Made by a program: the position numbers and the translations under genes | The notes under the pieces: generated by a model | Told to the model about the DNA's origin: nothing | The model's database searches: none | What the model saw: the letters and a program-made list of their open reading frames with translations, nothing else | Assembly (NCBI RefSeq): GCF_945859825.1 | Contig: NZ_CAMAPC010000005.1 | Location: 241,483 to 305,482 of the forward strand | Length of the DNA stretch: 64,000 nucleotides | DNA from: Pseudoalteromonas holothuriae | GTDB taxonomy: Bacteria; Pseudomonadota; Gammaproteobacteria; Enterobacterales; Alteromonadaceae | Direction: 5' to 3' | Shown here: piece by piece, positions 54,586 to 63,343 of the stretch | Numbering within the stretch: position 1 is the stretch's first letter | Layout: each line of letters starts with the position of its first letter

Positions 54586-55010
54586 TATTTATGCATTATA
54601 TCTTTATTACTATCTTCACCACCTTGCTTACCATCAGCACCATAAGACATCAGCAAATATGGGGCGCCATCGTTACCAGGTACTTTATATATGTATGGAT
54701 TACCCCAAGGATCTAATGGAATATCTTTCGGTAAGTAAGGACCATCCCAACGAGGGTGTTCACCTTTTCTTAGTGCATCAAGTGTTTGGGGGTACTGACC
54801 GATATCTAAGCGGTATGTATCCAATGCTGTTTCAAAGGCTGACATTTGTGTCGCAGCAACCCCCCTTTCTGCAGTACCAAGCTTATTAAAAAATTTAGGA
54901 GCAACTAACGACGCTAACAACCCTAAAATAACTATTACAATCAATAGCTCCATCATCGTGAAGCCTGCTTGTTTATTATTTTTTTTATCTTTACTGCATT
55001 TAAATTGCAT
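54585..55010 (-). CDS. gspG: Major pseudopilin GspG
   Basis: A 141-residue prepilin with a 16-residue leader ending in G16, then FTMMELLIVIVILGLLASLV with Glu at +5. The C-terminal part has PRWDGPYLPKDIPLDPWGNP, GNDGAPYLLMSYGADGKQGG and GEDSNKDI, the calcium-binding hallmarks of GspG. It is the main subunit of the pseudopilus. Unusually it leads the operon, 13 bp after wecA. Confidence 0.97.
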   Translation of the reverse strand: MQFKCSKDKKNNKQAGFTMMELLIVIVILGLLASLVAPKFFNKLGTAERGVAATQMSAFETALDTYRLDIGQYPQTLDALRKGEHPRWDGPYLPKDIPLDPWGNPYIYKVPGNDGAPYLLMSYGADGKQGGEDSNKDIMHK

Positions 55011-55023
55011 ATTTGACTACCAG

Positions 55024-56085
55024 TTACTTTTTAATAAATACGTATTTGCGTAAAAACCTTGCTACGCGCCATGCATGCTGTATACAGGCAGAGTAACAAA
55101 CAAACACCATAAGGAACACTAACAACATTGCCCACTCTGGTACTTCTAGTAACTCACCAGTAACACCAATTGCAGCTAAGCTCATTGCGAAGAATGAAAT
55201 ACTTGCCAAAGCTCTTCTTGGGCTAAACCCTATACGCATAAACACATGATGCAAATGGTCTCTATCAGCCATAAAAGGAGATTGCCCTTTTTTCACTCGT
55301 CTAACAATAATAGCCATCATATCCATTAAAGGTACTGCTATTATCCATAGCGCTGTTACAGGACTAAAGGCATTATTAGTATGTGACTGACTGGATATCA
55401 TTAATAGCCAAACAACGCTCAAACCAATAAACATGGAGCCTGCGTCTCCCATGAAAATCTTTTTATTTCTGTGGCCTTTAACACCTAAATTAAACGCGAG
55501 ATAAGGCACTATGGTCGCAATTATAATTAGAGGTAATACACTCAGCTCACCACCATTTACTGCCATAAGAAACAAAATAGCAGTAAAAGTAATAATACTC
55601 ATTGCCCCAGCTAATCCATCAATGCCATCTATCATGTTAAAAGCATTAATTGCAGCAATAACTGCAACGACTGTAAACGGTATTCCCCAAATGCCTAGCT
55701 CTATATCACCAAGGCCAATCACGTTTCCTAAGTTATGAATGTAGGCATCCGAACCCCACATCATCAATAGCGCAACGACCGCTTGGACACAGAGGCGAAT
55801 TTTCACCCCTAACTGCCTATAATCGTCAATCACACCCAACAGAACAATTGCAGCAGCACAGATTAAATATACAATTAAGCGCTTCTCCATGGGGAGAAAC
55901 ACTAAAATTGAAATTAAAACGGCTAGAAAAATAGAGACACCACCAATTAAAGGAATCGCCCCCACATGCTTCTTTCTACTACATGGCACATCAACTAAAC
56001 CAACCCTTTCAGCTAATGGCTTTACCATAAAAATAGTGCAATAAGATGCAAAAAAAGCAAAAAATATGACCATACAGATCCACAT
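55024..56085 (-). CDS. wecA: Undecaprenyl-phosphate GlcNAc-1-phosphate transferase (WecA)
   Basis: A 353-residue polytopic enzyme with about 10-11 helices. The Asp motif GVIDDYRQLG, the loop NAFNMIDGIDGLAG, the active-site IFMGDAGSMFIG and the carbohydrate-recognition ADRDHLHH are all visible. It transfers GlcNAc-1-P (or a related HexNAc-1-P) to undecaprenyl phosphate. It heads the type II secretion operon, an unusual partner. The WecG/TagA-like enzyme at 31859-32575 is the likely next step. The ATG at 56085 is used; one four codons in is possible. Confidence 0.95.
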   Translation of the reverse strand: MWICMVIFFAFFASYCTIFMVKPLAERVGLVDVPCSRKKHVGAIPLIGGVSIFLAVLISILVFLPMEKRLIVYLICAAAIVLLGVIDDYRQLGVKIRLCVQAVVALLMMWGSDAYIHNLGNVIGLGDIELGIWGIPFTVVAVIAAINAFNMIDGIDGLAGAMSIITFTAILFLMAVNGGELSVLPLIIIATIVPYLAFNLGVKGHRNKKIFMGDAGSMFIGLSVVWLLMISSQSHTNNAFSPVTALWIIAVPLMDMMAIIVRRVKKGQSPFMADRDHLHHVFMRIGFSPRRALASISFFAMSLAAIGVTGELLEVPEWAMLLVFLMVFVCYSACIQHAWRVARFLRKYVFIKK

Positions 56086-56116
56086 ATCCTCAGTGACTCA
56101 CTAATACCAACGCGAG

Positions 56117-56122
56117 ATTATA
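56117..56122 (-). promoter_or_regulatory. -10 box of the wecA-gsp operon
   Basis: A perfect TATAAT on the minus strand, flanked by CGCGC and CTCGCG, 31 bp before the wecA ATG. The -35 region at the right distance (TTCTTT) is weak, so an activator may be needed. Confidence 0.5.
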
Positions 56123-56159
56123 GCGCGTTTGAAAAATAAAAAGAATTATCAATAACATT

Positions 56160-57095
56160 TTATAACATTTCTCTTTGCTTCGTTTTGATTATTACAAAGT
56201 ACCTAAACAAAACGATAGTTACAGCGAGAAACAAGCCAAAAAAGCTAAAGCCAATACAAATAAGCGCTCGCTTAGGGTCTGATTTTTGTTCAGGTACAAC
56301 CGCAGGATCTATTACTTTAAACACGTATTGAGCTTGAGTTTTCGCTAGCATCTTTGTTTGCTCTTGTTGTTCAATTAACTGATAAAATATACGTTGCATA
56401 TCTGCAACTACGGTTTCCTCTAAGGCGCTTTTAAGGTACTCAATTTTACCTTCAGCTTCAGTAATATCGTTTTGCTTCATATACAAATTAATTTCAAGTA
56501 CGAGGTGTTCAACAATGAACTTAGCAAGCTCAGGTGAAAAGTGCGATATTGATAGCCTGACTATCCCTTTCTTTTTTTCTTCACTAATTTCAATATTATT
56601 CGCCATCATATAATCAAATACTTCTTGCGCACTAGGTTCTATTTGCATTGGAGCTTTGACTTGTCTCAGCCACTGTTTAGTTTCAGTGTCATATAACTTA
56701 TCTTTAAATAGAATCGTGTTACTCGATAAATCCCAACCCTTTGATGCTAATAACTTTGCTTTTAAATCGTATTTTTCGACAAATGAATTTAAAAACGCTC
56801 GACTTTGCATAATTTCGAGTGCCAGCCCAGCGTTATTGCTAGTACCACCACCAATGTTAATCCCCGCCATTGCAGCAACACCGCCAAACTCCGACTTTAA
56901 ACCAGATAGCATACCGCCCTGCTCACTCTCTACTGGTGCAAGTATTGTCGTTGCTCTATAAACATTGGGTAAAGATAAAGCATAAAAAACCCCTGCTACC
57001 GAAAATATTATGGATACAAAAATAATTAGCAGCTTTCCTTGCCATAACGCCGACAAAATTTCTGTAAAGTCAACTTCATGACGCTTGACAATCAT
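56160..57095 (-). CDS. Wzz-type chain-length determinant protein
   Basis: A 311-residue co-polymerase: transmembrane helix near the start (LLIIFVSIIFSVAGVFYALS, about 24-43), a periplasmic helical domain, and a second helix close to the C-terminus preceded by the Pro-rich PAVVPEQKSDPKR. There is no kinase domain. It sets the chain length of a Wzy-dependent polymer, probably the WecA-primed one. The ATG at 57095 is chosen because the -10 box at 57136-57131 would put the transcript start too close to the TTG at 57113. Confidence 0.9.
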   Translation of the reverse strand: MIVKRHEVDFTEILSALWQGKLLIIFVSIIFSVAGVFYALSLPNVYRATTILAPVESEQGGMLSGLKSEFGGVAAMAGINIGGGTSNNAGLALEIMQSRAFLNSFVEKYDLKAKLLASKGWDLSSNTILFKDKLYDTETKQWLRQVKAPMQIEPSAQEVFDYMMANNIEISEEKKKGIVRLSISHFSPELAKFIVEHLVLEINLYMKQNDITEAEGKIEYLKSALEETVVADMQRIFYQLIEQQEQTKMLAKTQAQYVFKVIDPAVVPEQKSDPKRALICIGFSFFGLFLAVTIVLFRYFVIIKTKQREML

Positions 57096-57130
57096 TGCTT
57101 CATTTAATTCCAAACCAATTTACCCTAGTT

Positions 57131-57136
57131 ATTATA
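57131..57136 (-). promoter_or_regulatory. -10 box of the Wzz-type gene
   Basis: A perfect TATAAT on the minus strand 36 bp before the chosen ATG; no good -35 hexamer lies 16-18 bp upstream. Weak evidence on its own. Confidence 0.4.
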
Positions 57137-57246
57137 ATCTCACTCTCAAAATAGAGGTGGTCTAAGTCATCAGTACTGCCACTTGTGTATAGTGATTGCT
57201 GTCGCACCGCTCATTAACATACTAATTTCATAAAATTTCTTGTCAT

Positions 57247-57279
57247 ACACTATTTTATTTTATAAAAATAAAATAGTGT
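57247..57279. repeat. Perfect AT-rich inverted repeat
   Basis: Two 14-bp arms (ACACTATTTTATTT and its exact complement) flank TATAA between the SLBB gene and the Wzz-type gene. The stem is almost all A/T, so it is not a standard terminator. It may still fold at the end of the upstream message or act as a protein-binding dyad. Confidence 0.7.
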
Positions 57280-57319
57280 AACTTTAAACCTCACCGTAAT
57301 ATACACAAATTAACTCACT

Positions 57320-60013
57320 TTAAAATGAGCTAATTGCTGCTGCAGCTACACCTATTTGATAAACAATCTGTGTTGCTGTACTCCATAAAGTAAGTTCGTC
57401 CATGTATTCAGAGTCTAATGGCACCACAATTGTATCACCGGGTTCAATCTCAGTATTATTTGCAACTGCAAACCAAGACCCTCTTTTAGGTACCCTTACA
57501 GAGCCATCGGCCTTAATGATATAAATACGCTCATCATCCGCTCTTTGCTTCAACCCACCACTTATTTTCAAATAGCTTTCAAGGGTTTGGGTTTCTTCGT
57601 ATAAATGCGCTGTTGCGACATTCACCTCCCCAACAACACTGACTGTATGCTGTTGAGTAGGGATATAAAGAGTGTCATTATCACGTAATTCAATCTTTTG
57701 CTGCCCTTCTATAACCTCATCGAGATTAATAACCAATCGGCCAAGCGCATCTATTTTCGATAAATCCCCAAGTAATCTATCCATATCTGCATAACTCAAT
57801 TTTGAGCTTGTGATTGAGCTCTGAAAGCTACTCGATGCAATATCTCTTCGTAACCTTGCTGATAATTCATTAATCTGCTTCTGCTCATTTTGACGAATTG
57901 CTTCACGTGTAAAGATCGCACCTCTAGCAAAAGCATAATCCGTAATTCCGCCAGCTCGCCTAATAACATCTTGAAGCGTCTCACCTCTTTTTATACTGTA
58001 CGTACCCGGAAACTTAAATTCACCGACTAAATTAACTTTATAGCTTTGTTGCCAATTTGGCTTTGGCAAAATATTAATCGAATCCTTACTCTGTATTCTG
58101 GTAGAGCTGTTACCTTTCCCAAGTTCTTCTGATAATGCTAAGTTTATATGCTCAACACGTGCACCTTTACCTGTAACAAAGCGAGTAATCTCCGCAATCT
58201 CTGTAAAGGCCGATTCTTTTAAACCGCCAGCAGCAGCTACTGCATTTTCAATTGTCGAATTAACTGGTAATGGATAAACTCCTGGATACCGGACTTCACC
58301 GCTTATATTGTATATCTTCAGCCCATTGCTTGCACTAGCTTGTTGTTGCAAACGCAACAGTAAGGGTTCGAGCAATTTTCGACGGCTGAATACTGCATAT
58401 TCGTCTTCATCTAATTCGCTTTTCTGTCCTCTGAGAATATCATCAATATTCTTGCCTGCTGAATCATTAGCTTGTTGGCCTTCTTGCAATTGCTTATCCA
58501 ATTCAGCTGCAAGGTTAATAAACTCATAGAACTGAGTTTGCTCATAATCTTGCCAAAGTGCTATTTTATCATTTAATTTTAATTCATCTTTAGTAACTGC
58601 TAATTTCACAAGCTGCTTTTCTTCTAATTCTTGCTCTTCAAAGCGACTAAAAATCAAAATACTATCACGAGGCTCAAGCTTCAAATCAAAGCCATCTGCT
58701 TTTTGCAACGCTTGAAAAGGTGAAAACTGATGTACCTCCAGCATGCCAGTTGTGCCTTTTTCTCGAAGAAGAAGTCCGTAGGAGTAATCAGCGATGGGGA
58801 GTAAATCAGCCCTAATAGAGGTAATAACATCTGAAATTTTGCTATTTTCATGCCACGCATAACGGCCAGGATATGTTACAGCACCAATTAACGTTATTGC
58901 ATTATCAAATTCATTTGAAGAGTTAGGAATATAAACCTTATCTCCAGCTTGTAGTGGTATTTTTCTTTTTGCTAAATCAGCTTTAACAACAGTTTTTAAG
59001 CTATTGCCGGAAAACCTTTCGATTACCGTTTTTGAAGTTTGCGCCCCTGGCTTTTCCCCACCTGACATAACCAACAAAGAGCCCATATCTTCAGACTCAG
59101 TTAATTCATAAATAGCTGGCCTAAGTACAGCTCCTGAAATACTAACTTGCTTTCCAACTGGTGGAACAAAAATAACATCGCCACTTTCTAATAATTTATC
59201 CTGTGAATTATCACCTGATAGCAATAAATCGTATAAATCTAACTTAGTATTTACTTTTGAACTGCGCTTTAACTGAATATGTCTCAAGGAACCTATTTCA
59301 GTTATCCCTCCGCTAGCAAAAATGGCATGAGTAATTGATGATAATGCAGGTAAGCTATATGAACCAGGGTATTTAACTTCGCCAACTAAAACCACTCGAA
59401 CAGGTTTTAGCTCTACTATAGCAATATGCGCCTCTACCCCAATAATTTTTTGAGACACTCGTTTTTCAACCAAACTTTTCACTTCAGCAAAAGTCATCCC
59501 CATTACTCTAACAGGACTTAACAGAGGTAATGGTAAGGACCCTTCAGAATCGACCTCTATTGTCATGTCTAAGCTTTCTTTGCCAAAATACGAAATATTA
59601 AATTTATCACCAGCTCCCACATTATATGTACTCGGAACAGTCGCTGTATCTGAGGGTAAAAAGTTATCATTCGCTTCAGCGAACAATTCATAACCAAAAG
59701 GCTTTAATTCCTCTTTTTTAGGTTTGAATTTATCCTCCTCTGTAAGCGGTTCTTCATCTAAGTTTCTTTGCAGCTGTCTTTGCTTTATTGTTATGCCTGC
59801 ATCTTTTTTATCGCTTTGTTGATCTTCAGTATTCAAACCTAAGCTAGATAGATCTATACCGTATTTTTTTGCTAGAGCTTCTTGCTGAGCTTTTGGAAGT
59901 CTTTTAAATTGCTCTACTTGCTTTGGGCTTGGTGATACAGCCTGAGCCACCCCCAAATTGAGAACAAATATTGAAAATAGAACAAAAAAGACAGTTAATT
60001 TACTTAACTTCAC
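57320..60013 (-). CDS. Large SLBB-domain polysaccharide export protein
   Basis: An 897-residue exported protein with a Sec signal peptide (ending near GVAQA, about residue 25) and no lipobox. The polysaccharide export domain starts at about 128 (YNVGAGDKFNISYFGKESLD), and five or more SLBB segments follow, each with the pattern V-x-GEVxxPGxYxL (VRVVLVGEVKYPGSYSLPAL, VTLIGAVTYPGRYAW, KIYNISGEVRYPGVYPLPVN, KVNLVGEFKFPGTYSIKRGE, VSVVGEVNVATAHLYEE). It is more than twice the length of the Wza at 20141-21256. It should form or line the outer-membrane export route of a second glycan. It starts at GTG with AAGGG seven bases upstream. Confidence 0.88.
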   Translation of the reverse strand: MKLSKLTVFFVLFSIFVLNLGVAQAVSPSPKQVEQFKRLPKAQQEALAKKYGIDLSSLGLNTEDQQSDKKDAGITIKQRQLQRNLDEEPLTEEDKFKPKKEELKPFGYELFAEANDNFLPSDTATVPSTYNVGAGDKFNISYFGKESLDMTIEVDSEGSLPLPLLSPVRVMGMTFAEVKSLVEKRVSQKIIGVEAHIAIVELKPVRVVLVGEVKYPGSYSLPALSSITHAIFASGGITEIGSLRHIQLKRSSKVNTKLDLYDLLLSGDNSQDKLLESGDVIFVPPVGKQVSISGAVLRPAIYELTESEDMGSLLVMSGGEKPGAQTSKTVIERFSGNSLKTVVKADLAKRKIPLQAGDKVYIPNSSNEFDNAITLIGAVTYPGRYAWHENSKISDVITSIRADLLPIADYSYGLLLREKGTTGMLEVHQFSPFQALQKADGFDLKLEPRDSILIFSRFEEQELEEKQLVKLAVTKDELKLNDKIALWQDYEQTQFYEFINLAAELDKQLQEGQQANDSAGKNIDDILRGQKSELDEDEYAVFSRRKLLEPLLLRLQQQASASNGLKIYNISGEVRYPGVYPLPVNSTIENAVAAAGGLKESAFTEIAEITRFVTGKGARVEHINLALSEELGKGNSSTRIQSKDSINILPKPNWQQSYKVNLVGEFKFPGTYSIKRGETLQDVIRRAGGITDYAFARGAIFTREAIRQNEQKQINELSARLRRDIASSSFQSSITSSKLSYADMDRLLGDLSKIDALGRLVINLDEVIEGQQKIELRDNDTLYIPTQQHTVSVVGEVNVATAHLYEETQTLESYLKISGGLKQRADDERIYIIKADGSVRVPKRGSWFAVANNTEIEPGDTIVVPLDSEYMDELTLWSTATQIVYQIGVAAAAISSF

Positions 60014-60071
60014 AAATATACCCTTAATGAATGCGCGATTTGACCGACGAATGATACAGCATTTCTAGCGC

Positions 60072-60099
60072 AAAAAAAATGGGACCACAGGCCCCATTT
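60072..60099 (-). terminator. Intrinsic terminator of the DUF481 gene
   Basis: On the minus strand a 7-bp stem (AAATGGG/CCCATTT) with a 9-base loop runs into eight T. It lies 21 bp past the stop at 60120 and before the SLBB gene start. Confidence 0.85.
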
Positions 60100-60119
60100 A
60101 TGTATAAAAGTGTAATCGG

Positions 60120-60914
60120 TTAGAAGCTATAGACCAGAGTTAACGATGTTTCTGTATCTGTATTGTCTTTTTCCGGCGATACATCTGAATTATGAATAAC
60201 ATTGTAAGCCACTTTCATTTGCAACGAACCATTAATTTTTGTCATCAATGCTGATTCAGAGGTTGTTTTAGTATTACTTTCACCGTACTCAACAGCCACT
60301 AATTGGGTAAAGCGTGCATTTTCAGAAAGCTGCCAATTAAAGTCTAATTTACCCACTCCAATCACTTCACTTTCTGACGTTCCCGCCAAAGCATTTCCAT
60401 TTTCATCTATCTCAGAACTATCATTTTGATGTTCAAAGCGCTTAACACCAGGGCCCACTTCTGCATTTAAATACATATTTTCATTACTAAACAGTCGTTG
60501 ACCATAACCCACTGATACAACAGTTTCGTTTCTATATGCACCAAAGTAATCTGATACATAAGAGCCATAAATAAACAAATGACTATGGTCTTCTGTTAGT
60601 TTGTAATTACCCTGTGTAGAAAGTGAATACTTTTCGTTAGTGCGCTCTGTAACACGTTCACCAGCGCTATTTTCAATTTCATCTTCTTTATAAATACCAC
60701 TGAGTTTGTACTCATTGTGCCAATTATCTAGATTATGCTTAGCTTTAATGCCACCTTTTAACGTCGTTGTTTTAGTATTACCGCTGGTAATAATAGCACC
60801 AACTTCACTACTTACATCCCACGTTTTCTTTACCTTTTTGGCTTCATCGCTTTGCGCAGATGCTTTGCTGGCTATAATCGTGATTACACACAAGGACAAC
60901 AGTTTTAATTTCAT
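60120..60914 (-). CDS. DUF481 (YdiY-like) outer-membrane protein
   Basis: A 264-residue outer-membrane beta-barrel. The signal peptide (MKLKLLSLCVITIIASKASA) is followed by alternating strands such as WDVSSEVGAIITSGNTKTTT, WHNEYKLSGIYKEDE and LFIYGSYVSDYFGAYRNET, ending in the barrel-type terminal SLTLVYSF. The N-terminal SGNT...LK pattern is typical of DUF481 proteins, sometimes described as salt-induced. The function is unknown. It lies 21 bp after the MscS-type gene, so the two may respond together to osmotic change. Confidence 0.88.
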   Translation of the reverse strand: MKLKLLSLCVITIIASKASAQSDEAKKVKKTWDVSSEVGAIITSGNTKTTTLKGGIKAKHNLDNWHNEYKLSGIYKEDEIENSAGERVTERTNEKYSLSTQGNYKLTEDHSHLFIYGSYVSDYFGAYRNETVVSVGYGQRLFSNENMYLNAEVGPGVKRFEHQNDSSEIDENGNALAGTSESEVIGVGKLDFNWQLSENARFTQLVAVEYGESNTKTTSESALMTKINGSLQMKVAYNVIHNSDVSPEKDNTDTETSLTLVYSF

Positions 60915-60935
60915 TACTCAATAACCTTTAAATAA

Positions 60936-61751
60936 TTAGTCTTTATGAAGGTGGACATCCATTTGTGGAAATGGAATATTAATACTGGCTTCATCCAGTG
61001 AAATTTTTATATTTTCAACTAAGTCAAAATATGTAGGCCAATAATCAGGCGTTTTCACCCATGGGCGAACAACAAAGTTCACACTAGAATCACCAAGCTC
61101 TAGTACAGCTACTGTATAAGCTGGCTCCTTTAGAATACGCTCATCTTGTTCTAACACTGATTTCAATACTTGCTTTGCCTGTTTGAGGTCTGCGTCATAA
61201 CCCACACCAATAACCAAATCAATACGACGCGTTTTCTCCCTTGAGAAGTTTACTATTGCACCAGACATGATCGAAGAGTTTGGCATTATGATAACTTTAT
61301 TATCTGGTGTTTTTAACTCTGTAGAAAAAATTTCTATTTTTTGCACACTACCTGCCTTACCACCTGCTTCAATATAATCACCGGCTTTAAAGGGGCGTAG
61401 AATAATAATAAGTACACCTGAAGCGAAATTTGATAACGACCCTTGAAGCGCTAAACCAATAGCAAGACCGGCAGCACCTAAAATTGCGATAAAAGAGGTT
61501 GTTTCAATGCCAACTTGTGATAACGCCATCAATACGGTGGCTGCAAACACAATTGCGTAGACTATATTGGCAACAAAACCGGCAACTGCTTTATCTATTT
61601 TGCGCTTGTCAAAAGCTTTAACCGTTAACCTGTCGCACATTTTTGCGACTTTTATGCCAGTAAACAAAACGAGTAAGGCGATAAGAGCCTGCACCGAAAA
61701 GTGAAGTAATAAATCAGAGTTATCATTTAACCATGTAATAGCTGTATCCAT
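60936..61751 (-). CDS. Small-conductance mechanosensitive channel (MscS family)
   Basis: A 271-residue MscS of the short E. coli type. It has three N-terminal helices, the third being the pore helix (LAIGLALQGSLSNFASGVLI, about 95-114), then RPFKAGDYIEAGGKAGSVQK and the beta domain with VIMPNSSIMSGAIVNFS. The C-terminal alpha-beta domain ends FPQMDVHLHKD. It opens on membrane tension to release solutes. AGGAGG lies four bases before the ATG. Confidence 0.95.
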   Translation of the reverse strand: MDTAITWLNDNSDLLLHFSVQALIALLVLFTGIKVAKMCDRLTVKAFDKRKIDKAVAGFVANIVYAIVFAATVLMALSQVGIETTSFIAILGAAGLAIGLALQGSLSNFASGVLIIILRPFKAGDYIEAGGKAGSVQKIEIFSTELKTPDNKVIIMPNSSIMSGAIVNFSREKTRRIDLVIGVGYDADLKQAKQVLKSVLEQDERILKEPAYTVAVLELGDSSVNFVVRPWVKTPDYWPTYFDLVENIKISLDEASINIPFPQMDVHLHKD

Positions 61752-61797
61752 AAAGCCTCCTAGGCGTGGTTTTTAATTTTGAGCAGATCATACATAG

Positions 61798-61803
61798 ATT
61801 ATA
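61798..61803 (-). promoter_or_regulatory. -10 box of the MscS-type gene
   Basis: A perfect TATAAT on the minus strand, 46 bp before the ATG at 61751. No convincing -35 hexamer is seen; an extended or regulated promoter is possible. Confidence 0.45.
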
Positions 61804-61868
61804 TGAATATTGTCGGTATGTAAGGATTTTTTTATTTGTGTTTTTTCCATAAAAAACACAAAAACACT

Positions 61869-61896
61869 TTGCAAGTGTCCAATATTTATGTATTAT
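61869..61896 (+). promoter_or_regulatory. Promoter of tRNA-His
   Basis: TTGCAA (61869-61874) and TATTAT (61891-61896) are 16 bp apart and are followed by GCGCGCC, the GC-rich discriminator typical of stable-RNA promoters under stringent control. Transcription would start near 61904, about 26 bp before the tRNA. Confidence 0.8.
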
Positions 61897-61929
61897 GCGC
61901 GCCACACACTAAATAGGTGTAGTTATTGC

Positions 61930-62006
61930 GGCGGCTGTAGCTCAGTTGGTAGAGCCCTGGATTGTGATTCCGGTTGTCGTGGGTTCAAGTCCCATCAGTC
62001 GCCCCA
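61930..62006 (+). tRNA. hisT-like tRNA: tRNA-His (anticodon GTG)
   Basis: A 77-nt cloverleaf with encoded CCA. The acceptor arms GCGGCTG and CAGTCGC pair (one G-T), the D-loop is AGCTCAGTTGGTAGAGC, the anticodon arm carries TTGTGAT, and the T-loop is GGTTCAAGTCC. The extra G at position -1 opposite C73 is the identity mark of tRNA-His. It matches the enterobacterial tRNA-His closely. Confidence 0.97.
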
Positions 62007-62277
62007 TTTTAAATACCAAATAAATAAAATTGCTAAGCGGTTTTGGTTTATATAAATAAAATGCTTATTTTATGTGCTCTGGCCAACACTAGCAAGACAT
62101 TACTCCTAAAGTTCCTTCTCTATCTACTCACAACTGAACATTAATAACTTTATGAATCCATTTTAAATTGTAATATCACATATATTCAACAATGCCATTT
62201 TTCAAACACTCACGAGTTATACCACCCCGCTTAAATATCTTATCTAATATAGGTTATATAAAATCACCGGTTAAACA

Positions 62278-63296
62278 ATGTTGAACCCAAACCTATCAGA
62301 ACAGCTTTTAGCACTTTCTCGAAAAGAACCAAATGCACGAAAACGCATGTCATTACTTGCTGTGTCATTATTTTATGAGGGTAATCAAGCGCCTTAACAT
62401 AGCGCGAAGTAGTGTTAATAAATGGGTTTCTAGTTACTTAGAGCATGGGCTGGATGGCTTAGACAACAAGCCTATTCAAGGGCGTCCATCTAGATTGCAA
62501 CAAACGCAACTTAAACAGCTCTCTGAATTTATAAAGCGCACGAACATAGAACGTTACATTAACACTTAAATCATGTCTATAAAATACTGAAGCAGCTTGG
62601 CTTTAGTTGGCTCACAAGTCGTACGAAACATCCAAAACAATCATTACAAAGCCAAGGAGCTTTTAAAAAACTTCCAACTGGAAACGATCCTTCACACTCC
62701 GGGATACCTTCCTCTTGAACGTATCGACGTATGGTTTCAGGATGAAGCACGGTTTGGTCAGCAAAATCCAACTACGCGTATTTGGGCTGAAACAGGCACT
62801 CGACCACGGGTTATAAAACAACAGCAGTTTGAGTATGGGTATTTATTTGGTGCAGTCTGCCCAAGCAGAAGCGTTAGTCAGTCCATTCGTAAACAAAGAA
62901 GCGATGAGACAACACATGAGTCAGATATCACAAGCTACGCCAGTTGGAAGGCACGCTGTTGTGATAATCGATGGTGCAGGCTGGCACACATATGATACTG
63001 CGGCAGAATTTAACAACCTCACGCTAATAAAGCTTCCTCCTTATTCACCAGAGCTAAATCCAATAGAACAAGTATGGAGCTGGATACGACAACATTGTTT
63101 ATCCAATAGAGTGTTTTCGGGGTATGAAGAAATTGTAGGTGAAGTTTCAAAGGCATGGGATCACTTTATTTCAATACCGGATCGAGTGACGAAGATGTGT
63201 AGTCGAGAATGGATAGTGAAAATATCTAATGACAAAGCGCGCAGCGCTTACATTCCATTTACGCAAGGTGAAATGAGCTATTTTAACAACCGCTGA
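62278..63296 (+). pseudogene. Decayed IS630-family transposase gene
   Basis: Fragments of one transposase lie in different plus-strand frames. They run from NLSEQLLALSRKEPNARKRM (62278), through NIARSSVNKWVSSYLEHGLD (helix-turn-helix part), GFSWLTSRTKHPKQ and WFQDEARFGQQNPTTRIWAE, to VVIIDGAGWHT and LPPYSPELNPIEQVW. These are the DDE catalytic blocks of IS630/Tc1-type transposases. Breaks are near 62395, 62570, 62665 (an A6 run) and 62855. The fragments together cover the expected 330 or so residues, so the copy is full length but dead. The terminal inverted repeats could not be placed. Confidence 0.88.
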
Positions 63297-63343
63297 TGGA
63301 ATATCAGACTAACGACTGTGAAGGTCTTCACTTCACCTTGCGC
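63261..63343. repeat. 83-bp direct repeat, copy 1
   Basis: This copy covers the last 12 codons of the dead IS630 transposase and 47 bp beyond. It begins ACGCAAGGTGAAATG and ends TTCACCTTGCGC, so its ends are nearly inverted copies of each other. It matches 63457-63539 at 81 of 83 positions. Confidence 0.93.

Noticed and set aside
61810..62055. 81-codon plus-strand open frame
   Set aside because: It spans the tRNA-His gene and its promoter, so it is not a protein gene.
62007..62277. Spacer between tRNA-His and the IS630 remnant, checked for an attachment site
   Set aside because: I found no repeat of the tRNA 3' end and no integrase gene, so there is no support for an integrated element.
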